From an uncultured Cohaesibacter sp. (lineage in GTDB: Bacteria > Pseudomonadota > Alphaproteobacteria > Rhizobiales > Cohaesibacteraceae), in the NCBI RefSeq assembly GCF_963662805.1, contig NZ_OY759863.1, positions 1 to 64,000 on the forward strand: a DNA stretch of 64,000 nucleotides, read 5' to 3'. A program made the position numbers and the translations under genes. The notes beneath the pieces were generated by a model that was not told the DNA's origin, did not search any database, and worked only from the letters and a program-made list of their open reading frames with translations. This document shows positions 54,706 to 64,000 of the stretch, one piece after another (position 1 is the first letter of the stretch; each line of letters starts with the position of its first letter).

Positions 54706-57087
54706 TTAATAAAGCGACTTGGTATCCCAAATATCCTTGGCGTAGCCCAAGATCGTCCTATCCGAGGAGAACCAGCCAACATTGGCCGTGTTCAGGATTG
54801 CCATTTTCGTCCAGGTTGCAGTGTCCTTGTAGGCCTTGTCGACCTTGCGCTGACAATCGAAATAGGCGTCGAAGTCACAGGTGACGAGGAAGTAGTCGCT
54901 CTCGTACATCATCTGCACGATGGAGCCGTAACGATGCTGCTCATCGGGCGAGAAGACACCGCTGGCAATTTGGTTCAACACGCGGTAAAGGCGCGGGCTG
55001 GCTTCGATGGCACGACGGGAATATTCGGGCTGCTTGCGGCGTTCGACGACTTCAGATGCCGTAAGGCCGAAAAGGAAGAAGTTTTCCGGCCCGACATGCT
55101 CGCGGATCTCGACGTTCGCGCCATCGAGTGTCCCGATGGTCAGGGCGCCGTTGAGGGCAAACTTCATGTTGCCCGTGCCTGATGCTTCCTTGCCTGCGGT
55201 GGAAATCTGCTCAGACAGATCAGCAGCCGGGATCAGCACTTCGGCCATGGTCACGTTGTAGTTCGCCGGGAAGACGATCTGCAGATAATCCTTGGTTGCC
55301 GGATCATTGTTGATGACAGTTGCCACGTCGTTGATCAGATGAATGATCTGCTTGGCCATGGCGTAACCGGGAGCCGCCTTGCCGCCGAAGATCTTGACGC
55401 GCGGGGTCCATTTCTTGTTCGGGTTGTCTTTGATCTCGTTCCAGTAGGCAACCGTTTCGAACAGGTTCATCAGCTGGCGCTTGTATTCGTGGATACGCTT
55501 GATCTGAACGTCGAACATGGCGTCCGGATTGATGGTGACGTTGGTCTTACCATCAAGCCATTTGATGAGATCTTCCTTGTTCTTGCGCTTGGCGGCGGTG
55601 AACTGTTCCTGGAATGCAGCATCCTCGGCATATTGGCTGAGGCGCTCCAGACGCTCCAGATCATCCGGCCATTCGGTGCCGAGCGTGGTGTTGATTAACT
55701 CGCGCAGCGGCTGGTTACAGTTGTAGAGCCAGCGACGCGGCGTGATGCCGTTCGTTTCGTTGATGATACGATCCGGATAGGCCTTGTGTAGATCCCCGAA
55801 GACGGTTTCCTTGACCAACTCGGTATGCAGGGCCGACACGCCATTCACACGGTGCGCCATGATGAAGGCCAGCTCGCCCATGTTGACGTTGCCATGATCG
55901 ATGATACGGATGTCAGAACCAGTGGCTTTGAGATGCTGATCCTGAATGATCTCGATGATGCGATAATGGCGCGGCAGGATGCGGGCAAAGAGATGCTCCG
56001 GCCAACGTTCGAGCGCCTCTGGCAACAAGGTGTGGTTGGTATAACCAAGACATTCGCGAGTAACCTTGATCGCCTTGTTCATTTCCATGCCATGGACGTC
56101 ACTCAGCAGCCGGATCAATTCCGGTCCGGCAATCGCCGGATGGGTGTCGTTGAGCTGGATCGCGGCCTTTTCGGCCAGTTTGCTCAAGTCTTCATTGGTC
56201 GACAGATAACGACGGATCAGGTCTTGAATGGACGCCGAGGTGAAGAAATATTCCTGCTTGAGGCGCAGTTCCTTACCGATATCGGTCGTATCATCCGGAT
56301 AGAGAACGCGAGAAATGGTACGAGCAAGGGCTTCCGGAGCGGTCGCACCGAGGAAATCGCCTCGGTTGAAGCTCTCAAGGTCGAAGGCGCGGGTTGGTTT
56401 TGCTGCCCAAAGGCGCAAGGTGTTACACCAGCGGGCCTGCCAGCCCAGCACCGGCGCGTCATAAGCCTGAGCACGGACCGTCTCCATCGGATGCCAGACA
56501 GCCCGACCATCACTCTCGCTTACATGACCACCAAAACCGATTGGGTAGGAAACTTCGGGGCGTTCAAATTCCCAGACGTTGCGCTGAGCCAGCCACCCTT
56601 CGGCGGTTTCTACCTGACGGCCGTTCTCGAAATGCTGCTCGAAGAGGCCGTGCTCATAGCGAATGCCGTAACCGTGGGCCGGAATGCCAAGCGTCGAAAG
56701 GGAATCGAGGAAGCAAGCCGCCAGACGACCGAGACCGCCGTTACCCAAAGCCGCATCGGGTTCGTTGGCAACGATGGCATCATAATCCTGACCAAGGTCA
56801 TGCATGGCGTCGCGTGCTACGGCCTCAAAGCCGAGGTTGATGGTCACGTCCTCGACAAGACGACCGATCAGAAATTCCATGGAAAGATAATAGACCCGCT
56901 TGGCGTTGGCCTCATATGTCTTTCTCGTGCTGTCGAACCAGGGATCGACCACCATGTCACGAATGGCAAGGGAAAGCGCCATGCGCCAGTCATAGGGAGT
57001 TGCATGACCGGCATCCTTGCCCAACGAGTATTTGAGGTGACGGAGAATTTCCTGTTTCAGCTTGATTTGAAATATTTTTGTATTCAT
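54706..57087 (-). CDS. glgP: Glycogen phosphorylase
   Basis: GT35 PLP enzyme releasing glucose-1-phosphate from glycogen. From MNTKIFQIKLKQEILRHL the protein is 793 aa. Conserved parts include RVYYLSMEFLIGRLVEDV near residue 60, GNGGLGRLAACFLDSL, the QLNDTHPAIAGPEL and EALERWP segments, RRWLYNCNQPL, and the PLP-lysine region KEASGTGNMKFALNGALTIG near 650. The longer ORF to 57219 adds residues without homology, so this ATG is chosen. It is the second gene of the minus-strand glycogen block after the phosphohexomutase (508 bp), which suggests its own promoter. Confidence 0.95.
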   Translation of the reverse strand: MNTKIFQIKLKQEILRHLKYSLGKDAGHATPYDWRMALSLAIRDMVVDPWFDSTRKTYEANAKRVYYLSMEFLIGRLVEDVTINLGFEAVARDAMHDLGQDYDAIVANEPDAALGNGGLGRLAACFLDSLSTLGIPAHGYGIRYEHGLFEQHFENGRQVETAEGWLAQRNVWEFERPEVSYPIGFGGHVSESDGRAVWHPMETVRAQAYDAPVLGWQARWCNTLRLWAAKPTRAFDLESFNRGDFLGATAPEALARTISRVLYPDDTTDIGKELRLKQEYFFTSASIQDLIRRYLSTNEDLSKLAEKAAIQLNDTHPAIAGPELIRLLSDVHGMEMNKAIKVTRECLGYTNHTLLPEALERWPEHLFARILPRHYRIIEIIQDQHLKATGSDIRIIDHGNVNMGELAFIMAHRVNGVSALHTELVKETVFGDLHKAYPDRIINETNGITPRRWLYNCNQPLRELINTTLGTEWPDDLERLERLSQYAEDAAFQEQFTAAKRKNKEDLIKWLDGKTNVTINPDAMFDVQIKRIHEYKRQLMNLFETVAYWNEIKDNPNKKWTPRVKIFGGKAAPGYAMAKQIIHLINDVATVINNDPATKDYLQIVFPANYNVTMAEVLIPAADLSEQISTAGKEASGTGNMKFALNGALTIGTLDGANVEIREHVGPENFFLFGLTASEVVERRKQPEYSRRAIEASPRLYRVLNQIASGVFSPDEQHRYGSIVQMMYESDYFLVTCDFDAYFDCQRKVDKAYKDTATWTKMAILNTANVGWFSSDRTILGYAKDIWDTKSLY

Positions 57088-57595
57088 GGGTCCCAACGTC
57101 CATTTGTTGTCTTGCGGGCTGAACAATCCCAAACGCGGCCGAAACGGCTCATCTGGCTGAAATTGCGAACCTATTGTTCGCTTAGGGTAATGTTTCCTGA
57201 ACTGGTTTACGCCACGCATATGTCATGAAGGTAGCTAGTCTGAAAAATGTTCGCGTGGTCCACATTCATAGGGAATCTACGGCAAATCAGGTGTTCCGTC
57301 CAATGCTCTCTTAGCAACTTACGCGTAGTTGCGCATCTTATGGGCAATAATCTGATTTTTCAGCAGCCACCTGAGTTTAGTGCTTAGCAGAAAGGCATTA
57401 GAATTTAATTACGGAAGCGAAATGATAGATTTTTCCCCACCTTTCATACCCTTAGAAGGCATTTGGGTGGGAAACTTGAGCCAAATTGCCGCAGTCATTA
57501 GCGCTCACACAGTCACGTGACACCGTGAATGCGGGAAATCTGAGCAGAATCTGGAAAACTTCGGATGCCTGACGCCATTCAAGCGCGGTCAGCAC
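57088..57595 (-). promoter_or_regulatory. 508-bp region upstream of glgP, probable glycogen operon promoter
   Basis: Lies between the phosphohexomutase stop and the glgP start. Includes an AT-rich part near 57340-57480 suited to a promoter. No ORF, operator or terminator stem stands out. Confidence 0.4.
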
Positions 57596-59011
57596 CTATT
57601 GATAGGCGCGAATGAGGTCCAATCCATCAGTCAGAAGCCGGTCCGCATCGGCCTCTGTCCGGGCCTCCACATAGCATCGCATTTCGGGTGCGTTGCCCGA
57701 GGGACGGAAGTGGATGACATTGCCGTCGCGCAAGGTGACCCTCAGCCCATCAATGTCGCTCAGATGATCGGGCACGCCGACGGGAGCAAGGAAACTTGCG
57801 AGATTGTCCCTTGAGGCTCTGAGATAGTGCATCAGGGACGCGCTGCGTTCCTGAGCATAGTCGGTTACTCTCTCAGCCGCTGCGACCGGAAGATGGAAGT
57901 CTTCGGCCAGTTCCGAGATCTTTTTTCCGCTCTTTGCTGCGAGACCAAGCGTGGCGAGGATGGGCAGGAAACAATCCCGCGTCGGCAAGGCCGTTAGTGT
58001 TTCGCCCTCGAGCGTGATCGGAGTGGCAGTCAAAAAGCCACCATTGGCTTCAAATCCCACGACATCTGTCTTGCCGTCCCGGACAGCCTCGTCCATGCCG
58101 GCAATCACATAGGGCGAGCCGACCATGGTCCGGATGACATCAGGGCCGAATTCCCGTTCAATCCCGGAATTGGAGGTGACGGGTGTGACGATGAGTTTGG
58201 CTCCCAGAAATTTCGCGGTGACGAGCCCGAGGAGATCGCCTCGCAAGGGCTGCCCCGTTTCGTCGGCGACGAGAGGCCGGTCGGCGTCGCCATCCATCGA
58301 GACCAGCCCATCGAGGGAATGTTTTTTTGCCCAACCTTCAAGAAGGCTGATTGTATCCTTCGATACAGCCTCGGTATCAACCGGAATAAAGGCTTCAGAC
58401 CGCCCCACCGGGATCACGTCCGCGCCATAGCTTGCCAGACACTCGACCAGCATGTCACGGCCCACCGATGAATGCTGATAGACGCCGATTTTCATGCCCT
58501 TTAGGGCATCTGCGGGAAGAAGGGCTCTGATCCGTTTGTTGAACAGATCGCTCGTCGCGCCTTCGTCCGACGCATTGGGAGCGGTGCGATTGACTTTTGT
58601 CGTAGTGGCGAGCTTTTCTGCCCAGCGAGACAGGGCCTCTTCGTCTTTCTTGTCGATCTCACCCGATGGCAGATAGAATTTGATACCATTGCGGTCAGCC
58701 GGAATATGGGAGCCGGTGATCATGACGCTGGCGCAGCCATCTGCCAGCCCCTTGCAGGCAAGGGCCGGAGTTGGGAGCGTACCGCAATCGATCGCCACAA
58801 GCCCGCAGCTTTGAATGGCACCATAGCAGATCGAAGCAATTTCCGGGCTCGACGGACGGAAATCCCGTGCAACAAGGATTGGATCCCCTTCCCTCGCCAG
58901 CCCCTGTTCCAGAAGGTGACGACAGAAGGCAGTCATGTAGAGCGCTGCAGGCAGTCCCGCCAACTCGGTAGATAGTCCGCGCAGCCCGCTTGTCCCGAAT
59001 TTCACCTGCAT
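57596..59011 (-). CDS. Phosphohexomutase (phosphomannomutase/phosphoglucomutase family)
   Basis: Interconverts sugar-1- and 6-phosphates, presumably linking glucose-1-phosphate of glycogen to central metabolism or to mannose derivatives. The 471-aa alpha-D-phosphohexomutase begins KFGTSGLRG, has the phosphoserine loop as MITGSHIPADRNGIKFY (a TGSHIP variant of the usual TASHNP), the metal site SMDGDADRPLVADE near residue 240, the sugar-binding FEANGG and the phosphate-binding RPSGNAPEMR near the C terminus. Glucose versus mannose specificity cannot be read from the sequence; the glycogen neighbours favour glucose phosphate. Confidence 0.9.
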   Translation of the reverse strand: MQVKFGTSGLRGLSTELAGLPAALYMTAFCRHLLEQGLAREGDPILVARDFRPSSPEIASICYGAIQSCGLVAIDCGTLPTPALACKGLADGCASVMITGSHIPADRNGIKFYLPSGEIDKKDEEALSRWAEKLATTTKVNRTAPNASDEGATSDLFNKRIRALLPADALKGMKIGVYQHSSVGRDMLVECLASYGADVIPVGRSEAFIPVDTEAVSKDTISLLEGWAKKHSLDGLVSMDGDADRPLVADETGQPLRGDLLGLVTAKFLGAKLIVTPVTSNSGIEREFGPDVIRTMVGSPYVIAGMDEAVRDGKTDVVGFEANGGFLTATPITLEGETLTALPTRDCFLPILATLGLAAKSGKKISELAEDFHLPVAAAERVTDYAQERSASLMHYLRASRDNLASFLAPVGVPDHLSDIDGLRVTLRDGNVIHFRPSGNAPEMRCYVEARTEADADRLLTDGLDLIRAYQ

Positions 59012-59171
59012 GTTGTCGCTCCCGAATTCTTTCCTTGGCCCGTCCGTCCAAAACCCTTGATGATAGACAACTGGATATCTTCTGGTTGAACAGCCAAGTC
59101 AACCAAGGACAGTCATTCCGGCCTGATTTATGTTAGAACTGTTTGCCAACACGCAATGACGGCAAACATTG

Positions 59172-60145
59172 TCAGAACAGTGACCAAGTTCGCTTTGCGG
59201 CAAAGGCACTGGCAAATTCGCGAATGTCCTGCATGCGGGCCTCGTCACCGAACTGAAGGGCCTTCTCCAGCACCCGCCATGTGGCTGCAGGGATAGCGCC
59301 TGGCTTGATGGGCGCCAGGCCCTGTTCCTTCGCTTCTCTGGCATTCCTGTCACCGAAGGGGCGCTCGCCTGTGAGGGCGATATAGGCAAGGGTCGCCAGC
59401 GAAAAGATGTCATCGCTCTTGCTTGGCTCTTCGCCTGCCAGACGCTGGGGGGACGAATAGAGCGGAGTAACAGCGCCATAGCGCCCGAGAATGCGGGCGG
59501 TGTGATCATCCCCCGCCTCCAGTCGCGCAATGGGAAAGGCGATGTTGAAATCGATCAGCTTAATTTGGCCATTCTTGCAGATGAAGACGTTGGCTGGTTT
59601 GATGTCGGCATGGACAAGATGTTGCTCGTGTGAGAGCAGGCCAATGCCGCTGCAATGCTCTGGACAAATTGCTCCACTAGGGATGGATCGAGCCTGTGGG
59701 ACGGTGCCGCGCTCAAGGCCTTGGCGAGGGTGTGCCCCTGCAGCAGTTCCATCACCATATAGTGCCGGTCTCCCGCTTCGTGCCGGTCGATATCCATATC
59801 GAACACCCTGACGATGTTTGGATGGATCAGATTGCGCAACCGCCGCGCTTCGCGGTGAATGAGGTGGACGATATCTGGGTCGGTGTCCGGTTCCATCTTC
59901 AGGACCTTCAGCGCCACATCGCTGTCCGGAATGCCCGCCTGATGCGCGATGAGGTCACGGGCCTGATAAACGTCCGTATGCGCTCCCTTGCCGATGTGCG
60001 ACAGGATCTCGAAGCGCTGCCTGAGGACTGCTCCAACTTCGAGCGGGTTGCCCTGCCCCTGTTCCGCCATGGAGCCCTGCTGGCCACCAGTCTTTTTCGG
60101 CAGGCCTTTTCGTTCGGTCTGGCGCGCTGTGCTCGCTCTAGTCAT
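59172..60145 (-). pseudogene. Ser/Thr protein kinase of the T6SS phosphorylation pathway (PpkA-like), frameshifted
   Basis: A Hanks-type kinase of about 324 aa. The ATG at 60145 overlaps the phosphatase stop by 8 bases (ATGACTAG). The first frame covers the N-lobe: LSHIGKGAHTDVYQARD (glycine loop), DVALKVLKM (Lys), YMVMELLQGHTLAKALS. Near 59640 the frame shifts by one base, at GCATTGGCC/TGCTCTC. The next frame continues with LLSHEQHLVHADIKPANVFI, the catalytic loop (HAD for HRD), LIDFNIAF (DFG as DFN), GAVTPLYSSPQRLAGEEPSK and ends ...AAKRTWSLF at the TGA 59174-59172. As read, the catalytic domain is split and inactive, unless the shift is a sequencing error or is bypassed. It is the last gene of tssM-tagF-pppA-kinase. 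Confidence 0.8.
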
Positions 60146-60836
60146 CGCCAACAATCTCCAACAGGACGACCGTGATGTCATCGAGCGAGCCACCAACGAT
60201 GGCCTTGGCGACAAGACGCTCGGCGAGGGCCTCTCCTCCCTGCGAGAGAATATCGGCCAGCTCTTCCTCGTTGACGCCCTTGATCAGACCGTCACTGCAC
60301 AGGACCAGCTTGTCTCCTTCCTTGATCTCAATGATCCTACGGTCGATCTCGACATCCGGCATGCAGCCGACGGCGCGAGTGAGCGCACCATCCTGACGGG
60401 CGTGGTCTTCGGAAATCAGATAAAGCCAGTCCTTGCGCAGAAGATAAAGCCGGGAATCGCCAACCCAGAGGCAGCAGGCATAATCCTCATCGAGAATGAC
60501 CGAGACCAGCGTCGAGCCGGAGATGTCCGCGGCGGCTTCCTTCTGTGTCTGGCTGAACAGCGAATGATTGGCGCGATGGATGGCTTCGGAGACCGTGTTG
60601 ATCCGGTGCTCAAAATCCTCTTGAGGCGTCAAGACATGCCCGAGCACAGAAACGATGGCATTGCTCGCGACATATCCTTCCCTGTGTCCGCCCATTCCGT
60701 CGGCGACAGCAAAAATGCGCGCCTCGGCGTTAACCAGATAGGCATCTTCGTTGTGGGAATGTCTGCGGCCTTTTGAGGATGCGGCTTCCACCTGAAAGGC
60801 TCTCTTGCCGAGGGGTCTTGTGCCATCTATCTGCAA
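60138..60836 (-). CDS. pppA: PP2C-type protein phosphatase (PppA-like) of the T6SS
   Basis: Removes phosphate from T6SS regulators phosphorylated by the PpkA kinase, resetting the threonine phosphorylation pathway. The 232-aa single-domain protein has the PP2C metal motifs in order: RRHSHNEDAYLV, VADGMGGHREG, CLWVGDSRLYLLR, and LCSDGLIKGV, ending GGSLDDITVVLLEI. It lies 77 bp after tagF and overlaps the kinase start by 8 bases. Placement between TagF and the kinase gene is that of T6SS loci in many proteobacteria. Confidence 0.9.
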   Translation of the reverse strand: MQIDGTRPLGKRAFQVEAASSKGRRHSHNEDAYLVNAEARIFAVADGMGGHREGYVASNAIVSVLGHVLTPQEDFEHRINTVSEAIHRANHSLFSQTQKEAAADISGSTLVSVILDEDYACCLWVGDSRLYLLRKDWLYLISEDHARQDGALTRAVGCMPDVEIDRRIIEIKEGDKLVLCSDGLIKGVNEEELADILSQGGEALAERLVAKAIVGGSLDDITVVLLEIVGDD

Positions 60837-60913
60837 ATAACATGCTCCGGTTCTTCTTGAGGCCTTCTGGGGCCTTTGGGAGCGGTGGCTAAGCCAAAGA
60901 TCCGCTCTTGACT

Positions 60914-61654
60914 TTATCCAGTTGTAGTCTCTTCACGCCAACCATACCAGTTCCAGTTGGCCAGAAAGAGCGAGACGAAAGAAGGGCCATATGGCAAGCC
61001 ATTGACGATGCAGACTTCCGCCGGACGATTGGACGCACCTTCATGCCACCAGAGAGACCAGCGATCCCCTGCCCCCCCGCCCTTGGGGCGATCCGGCATC
61101 CGATCGAGCACGAAGCTCGAACCAACGCTGAGCCCATCTGGTCTCACGTGACAGTCGCTGAAACAGGTCGCCGGATAGCGCCTGAAGCCTGCATCAATGG
61201 GAGCCGCATCACTATTGAGGACCGGTTGATTGACCATCAGACCGGCGAGTTGATCCCGGAATTGCGTCTGGTCCGTTTCACCGGCGAGAAACCCCAATGT
61301 CTGGCTTTCCAGTCCGTCAAGGATCCGGGACAATCGGAAGACATGGTCAAGCGAGGCGGATGCGATGGACTGGGGGATGAGCACGACGAAGGGAAAGACC
61401 CGCCTCGCCTTGTCCATCGAACCGGCCATCACGCCATAGAAACCGGATTCAGCAATCACGCCATCGGGAATGAGGAAGCGCCACAGCGGCGCACTGACCA
61501 CACGGGCCTTCCAGTCCGGATCAGCATCATCTAACTTCCCGAGAAACCAGCTCGCGGCCACATCCGCCCATTCGTCGAATTTGCTCATCGACAGCCCCTG
61601 ATGCAGGAAATCTGCTACGGTCGGTATCTTGCCGAAATAGGCCGGTTCCTGCAT
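60914..61654 (-). CDS. tagF: Type VI secretion-associated protein TagF
   Basis: Post-translational T6SS regulator that represses or tunes secretion independently of the kinase/phosphatase pair in some species. The 246-aa protein opens with the family's PAYFGKIPTVADFLHQG, followed by FDEWADVAASWF, and VFPFVVLIPQSIA near residue 85; the length fits stand-alone TagF, without the PppA fusion found elsewhere. It starts 12 bp after the tssM stop and is followed by pppA (77 bp). Confidence 0.9.
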   Translation of the reverse strand: MQEPAYFGKIPTVADFLHQGLSMSKFDEWADVAASWFLGKLDDADPDWKARVVSAPLWRFLIPDGVIAESGFYGVMAGSMDKARRVFPFVVLIPQSIASASLDHVFRLSRILDGLESQTLGFLAGETDQTQFRDQLAGLMVNQPVLNSDAAPIDAGFRRYPATCFSDCHVRPDGLSVGSSFVLDRMPDRPKGGGAGDRWSLWWHEGASNRPAEVCIVNGLPYGPSFVSLFLANWNWYGWREETTTG

Positions 61655-61666
61655 GGCCGTCTCCGA

Positions 61667-64000
61667 TCACAAGGAAGGCGGGCAGCGGAAGGACGTATAC
61701 AAACCCATATTGAAGGGATTGACGACGCTGTTGGCGCGCAGTTGGAAGGTTGCGGACACTTCATCCTTGGTGATCGAGAAGGTGAAGTTGTCCTGCCCTC
61801 GGGAGCGAGACAGATCGGCGCTGCTCAAAAGCCGGAAGATCGACCAGTTGCCATTGCGCTCGACCGTTCGCGAGGTGTTGTCCAGAAGCGTCAGGCGAAT
61901 ACTCGCCTTGCTGGCGCTCAACTGGCTGGGCCATGTGAAGTCCTTGCGGCGGATCGGTCCGTGACGATAGATCAGTTCGTTGCCATCGAGCTCAAATGAC
62001 GTCTTCAATCCCTTGGGATCAAGGAAGGATGGCTCGATGGTGAATTTGGTCTCTGGTGTGGTCCCGGCCTGACCGAAGAAGGCCTCTTGAATGAGTTTGG
62101 CGCGGGATAACTGCGACAGGCCATCACGCGACAGGCCAAGGGCCGCATTCTGCACCGAGGACTCGACATATTGCCGGCCACGGTAGGTGGTGAAGGGCTT
62201 GAGATAGTCGTTCACGAAGGTGTCGATGAGGCCAGATGGACGGAAGAGTTCCGAGAAATCATCAAGCGAGACATCCTGTTGCGAGCCGAGCGAGAAGGGA
62301 TAGCGATCAGCCAATATTGAATTACACACGGGCAGAACGTCCTGTTTCCAGCGCTCGTTCACATACTGATAGCTTTCACGCATCATCAGCTGCCAGTTAC
62401 GATCAACGATGTAATTGACCATGGAGCGGATGGGTTCGGGCTTGGTGGCTGCGGACGCGCGCAGTTTGGTGACACTGTCCTGTGTCGGCTGGTTGGCCCG
62501 CTGGGAGACGATCTCGAAGGCCGCCCCAGACGGCTGCGGTGCGGTCACGACGCTGTTGAGTGTGCCATAGAGATCGCCGAACAGCTGCTGGATTTCGAGC
62601 AGGGTCCCGGTGTTGCGTGAGGTGTCGAGCAGGCTGACAAGGGGAGTGAAGGCCTCGCCGATGGTCTGGCCGGGCCAGACAGAGCTGCCGAATGCGGTGG
62701 CAACGGCGGTTTCAGCCAACGCATCCTTGACGTTGCCGAGCACGTTTCCAGCACCCGGAACCGCCGGGGCTGCGCCATTGACATTCTGGTTCGACCCGGG
62801 AAGCGGGATCTCGGTGTTTTCCTTGAGCTTGTTCAACAGGTTCGTCAGGGGCGACTGTGGCTGAGACAGCTCCTGCAGCACGATCTGCCCGCGACCGAGG
62901 GTCTCGAATTCGATGACCTGAACGCTGGTCACCGCGTCATTCCAAGCCTTGATATAGTCTTTCACGTAGAGATCGGTCACCTGCCGCGCGATGCGATCAT
63001 AGGCATCGCCAGTCAGGTTGTTGTCCCCCAGCACCCAGTCGTTACCGGTGGTGCTGTTCACATAGTCGGGAAGCTGTTTGACGAAGATGTCGTAAAAGCC
63101 ACTCTTAGTGTAGAAACCGGGAACAATGCTTGGCGCACCGCCGCCGGTCTGGCCCACCTTGAGGGTCCCTGCTCCCAGCAATCCGGTGATGTTGATGGCG
63201 GGCACCTGAAAGCGTTCCCGCGCGTCATAGACCATGCGCTGATAGATGTCCTGAGCCTGTGGCGTCTGGGACAATTTGCTTCGTGCAGTCTGGATCGTAC
63301 CGAAATCACTTTCCTCGGACTTAGGCAGGATCTGCGCAAGGCGTCTCGTATGCTCGTTCATCCGGTCCTTCTGATCGGAATTGAGCGCAAAGACAGCCTC
63401 GGACTGGCGATCGAATTCCTTCTGCACCGTCGTCGCGGAATAGTTCCGACCGGAGGTCAGCATCAGATAAGCCTCAAGCTGTTCTCGCAGCAGAAGGTTG
63501 TTGGAATTGGCCGAGCTAGAAAGCAGCTGGATCTGGTTCTGGATGCGGCCCCGCATGGTGGTCAGCAGATACTTGTCGAGCACCGTGTCGTAGGTGGCCT
63601 CAGCCGCGTCCGACAATTCAGGGCGCGCGTCGATGCCGAACATATTGAAGTTGATGCCGCCCGGAACGGACACCATTTCCCTCAGCTTGTAGGTGGCATC
63701 CAGAGCCGGAAGGATGGTTGGCAGTGTCCTCTGCCGGTCGGCATCTTCAAGGGTTGCCTTGACGGTCTGGACCTGTTCTTCGGATTCGTGGATCAGCTCT
63801 AGTGAGGATTGCAGCCCCCAGAGCCAATAGCCCGCAATACCAAGACTGATCAGCGCAACCGCCGCATAGCCAGCCACATAGAGCGACGCGAGGCGTCGTT
63901 CCAATTTGGCATTCTGGCCGACGAGATTCTGCTCGCGGAAAATGATGTCCGTGAGCAGGCGCTTGATGAAGTAGGCCTTTTCCTTGCCGGAGAAACCGAT
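61667..64000 (-). CDS. tssM: Type VI secretion membrane protein TssM/IcmF, 5' end outside window
   Basis: Inner-membrane core of the T6SS membrane complex. The frame is open to the right window edge; the last 32 codons read SGKEKAYFIKRLLTDIIFRE, as in IcmF proteins just before the third transmembrane helix (LYVAGYAAVALISLGIAGYW). About 777 residues of the periplasmic C-terminal part are present: an alpha-helical IcmF-related domain with the LVSLLDTSRNTGTL segment and the C-terminal beta-domain ending SVVNPFNMGLYTSFRCPPSL, where LRANSVVNPF is typical. The N-terminal cytoplasmic NTPase domain lies outside. tagF follows at 12 bp. Confidence 0.93.
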   Translation of the reverse strand: MGFSGKEKAYFIKRLLTDIIFREQNLVGQNAKLERRLASLYVAGYAAVALISLGIAGYWLWGLQSSLELIHESEEQVQTVKATLEDADRQRTLPTILPALDATYKLREMVSVPGGINFNMFGIDARPELSDAAEATYDTVLDKYLLTTMRGRIQNQIQLLSSSANSNNLLLREQLEAYLMLTSGRNYSATTVQKEFDRQSEAVFALNSDQKDRMNEHTRRLAQILPKSEESDFGTIQTARSKLSQTPQAQDIYQRMVYDARERFQVPAINITGLLGAGTLKVGQTGGGAPSIVPGFYTKSGFYDIFVKQLPDYVNSTTGNDWVLGDNNLTGDAYDRIARQVTDLYVKDYIKAWNDAVTSVQVIEFETLGRGQIVLQELSQPQSPLTNLLNKLKENTEIPLPGSNQNVNGAAPAVPGAGNVLGNVKDALAETAVATAFGSSVWPGQTIGEAFTPLVSLLDTSRNTGTLLEIQQLFGDLYGTLNSVVTAPQPSGAAFEIVSQRANQPTQDSVTKLRASAATKPEPIRSMVNYIVDRNWQLMMRESYQYVNERWKQDVLPVCNSILADRYPFSLGSQQDVSLDDFSELFRPSGLIDTFVNDYLKPFTTYRGRQYVESSVQNAALGLSRDGLSQLSRAKLIQEAFFGQAGTTPETKFTIEPSFLDPKGLKTSFELDGNELIYRHGPIRRKDFTWPSQLSASKASIRLTLLDNTSRTVERNGNWSIFRLLSSADLSRSRGQDNFTFSITKDEVSATFQLRANSVVNPFNMGLYTSFRCPPSL

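Noticed and set aside
55825..57228. 467-codon plus-strand ORF opposite glgP
   Set aside because: Shadow frame of glycogen phosphorylase, no domain recognised.

Overview
The window looks like a chromosomal segment of an alphaproteobacterium, most likely order Hyphomicrobiales (Rhizobiales). The pointers are the cobA/cobB and cbiD/cobK cobalamin genes, a hom - aminotransferase - glpX - recJ neighbourhood, a class I PHA synthase, a complete glycogen cluster, and moderately GC-rich coding DNA. A marine genus such as Cohaesibacter would fit, but that is only an impression from gene content.

Layout. (1) 1-3754: cobalamin genes in two divergent pairs, cobA-cobB (-, cobB cut by the window edge) and cbiD-cobK (+). 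(2) 4190-4399: a cold-shock protein, then tRNA-Glu(TTC) at 4603-4677. (3) 4661-23035: an 18.3-kb mobilizable genomic island integrated in the 3' end of tRNA-Glu. It is bounded by a 65-bp direct repeat (63/65 identical) and has a tyrosine integrase next to the tRNA. Inside are a MobV-type relaxase with an oriT-like inverted repeat upstream, several unknown genes, and a block of probable defence genes: a DUF4365-like nuclease-fold protein, a short Argonaute with a SIR2-APAZ partner (SPARSA-type system), a 1204-aa YobI-like P-loop NTPase, and an HNH protein. (4) 23475-26187: an autotransporter gene broken by several frameshifts, just outside the right island end. (5) 26359-36326: L,D-transpeptidase, RecJ, GlpX, homoserine dehydrogenase, a PLP aminotransferase, a small lipoprotein and PHA synthase. 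(6) 37303-44589: an oversized glutamate-synthase-like protein (about 1827 aa) followed by a diflavin reductase instead of gltD. (7) 44884-45204: a secreted YARHG protein. (8) 45328-59011: glycogen metabolism on the minus strand, in transcription order a phosphohexomutase, glgP, glgB, glgC, glgA, glgX, malQ. (9) 59172-64000: the edge of a type VI secretion locus, in transcription order tssM (partial), tagF, a PP2C phosphatase, and a Ser/Thr kinase split by a frameshift.

How the parts work together. The glycogen genes make ADP-glucose (GlgC), polymerise and branch it (GlgA, GlgB) and degrade it (GlgP, GlgX, MalQ), with the mutase linking to hexose phosphates. With PhaC this suggests a cell that stores carbon in two forms. 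The T6SS genes belong to the post-translational threonine phosphorylation branch. The island carries integration and mobilization genes but no conjugation machinery, so it would need a helper element. Its cargo is dominated by proteins typical of anti-phage or anti-plasmid conflict.

Most notable observations: the SPARSA pair with a DUF4365-like two-domain gene converging on it; the repeated GGTTGGACA motif flanking both attachment sites; the glutamate synthase-like/diflavin reductase pair; and the frameshifted T6SS kinase.
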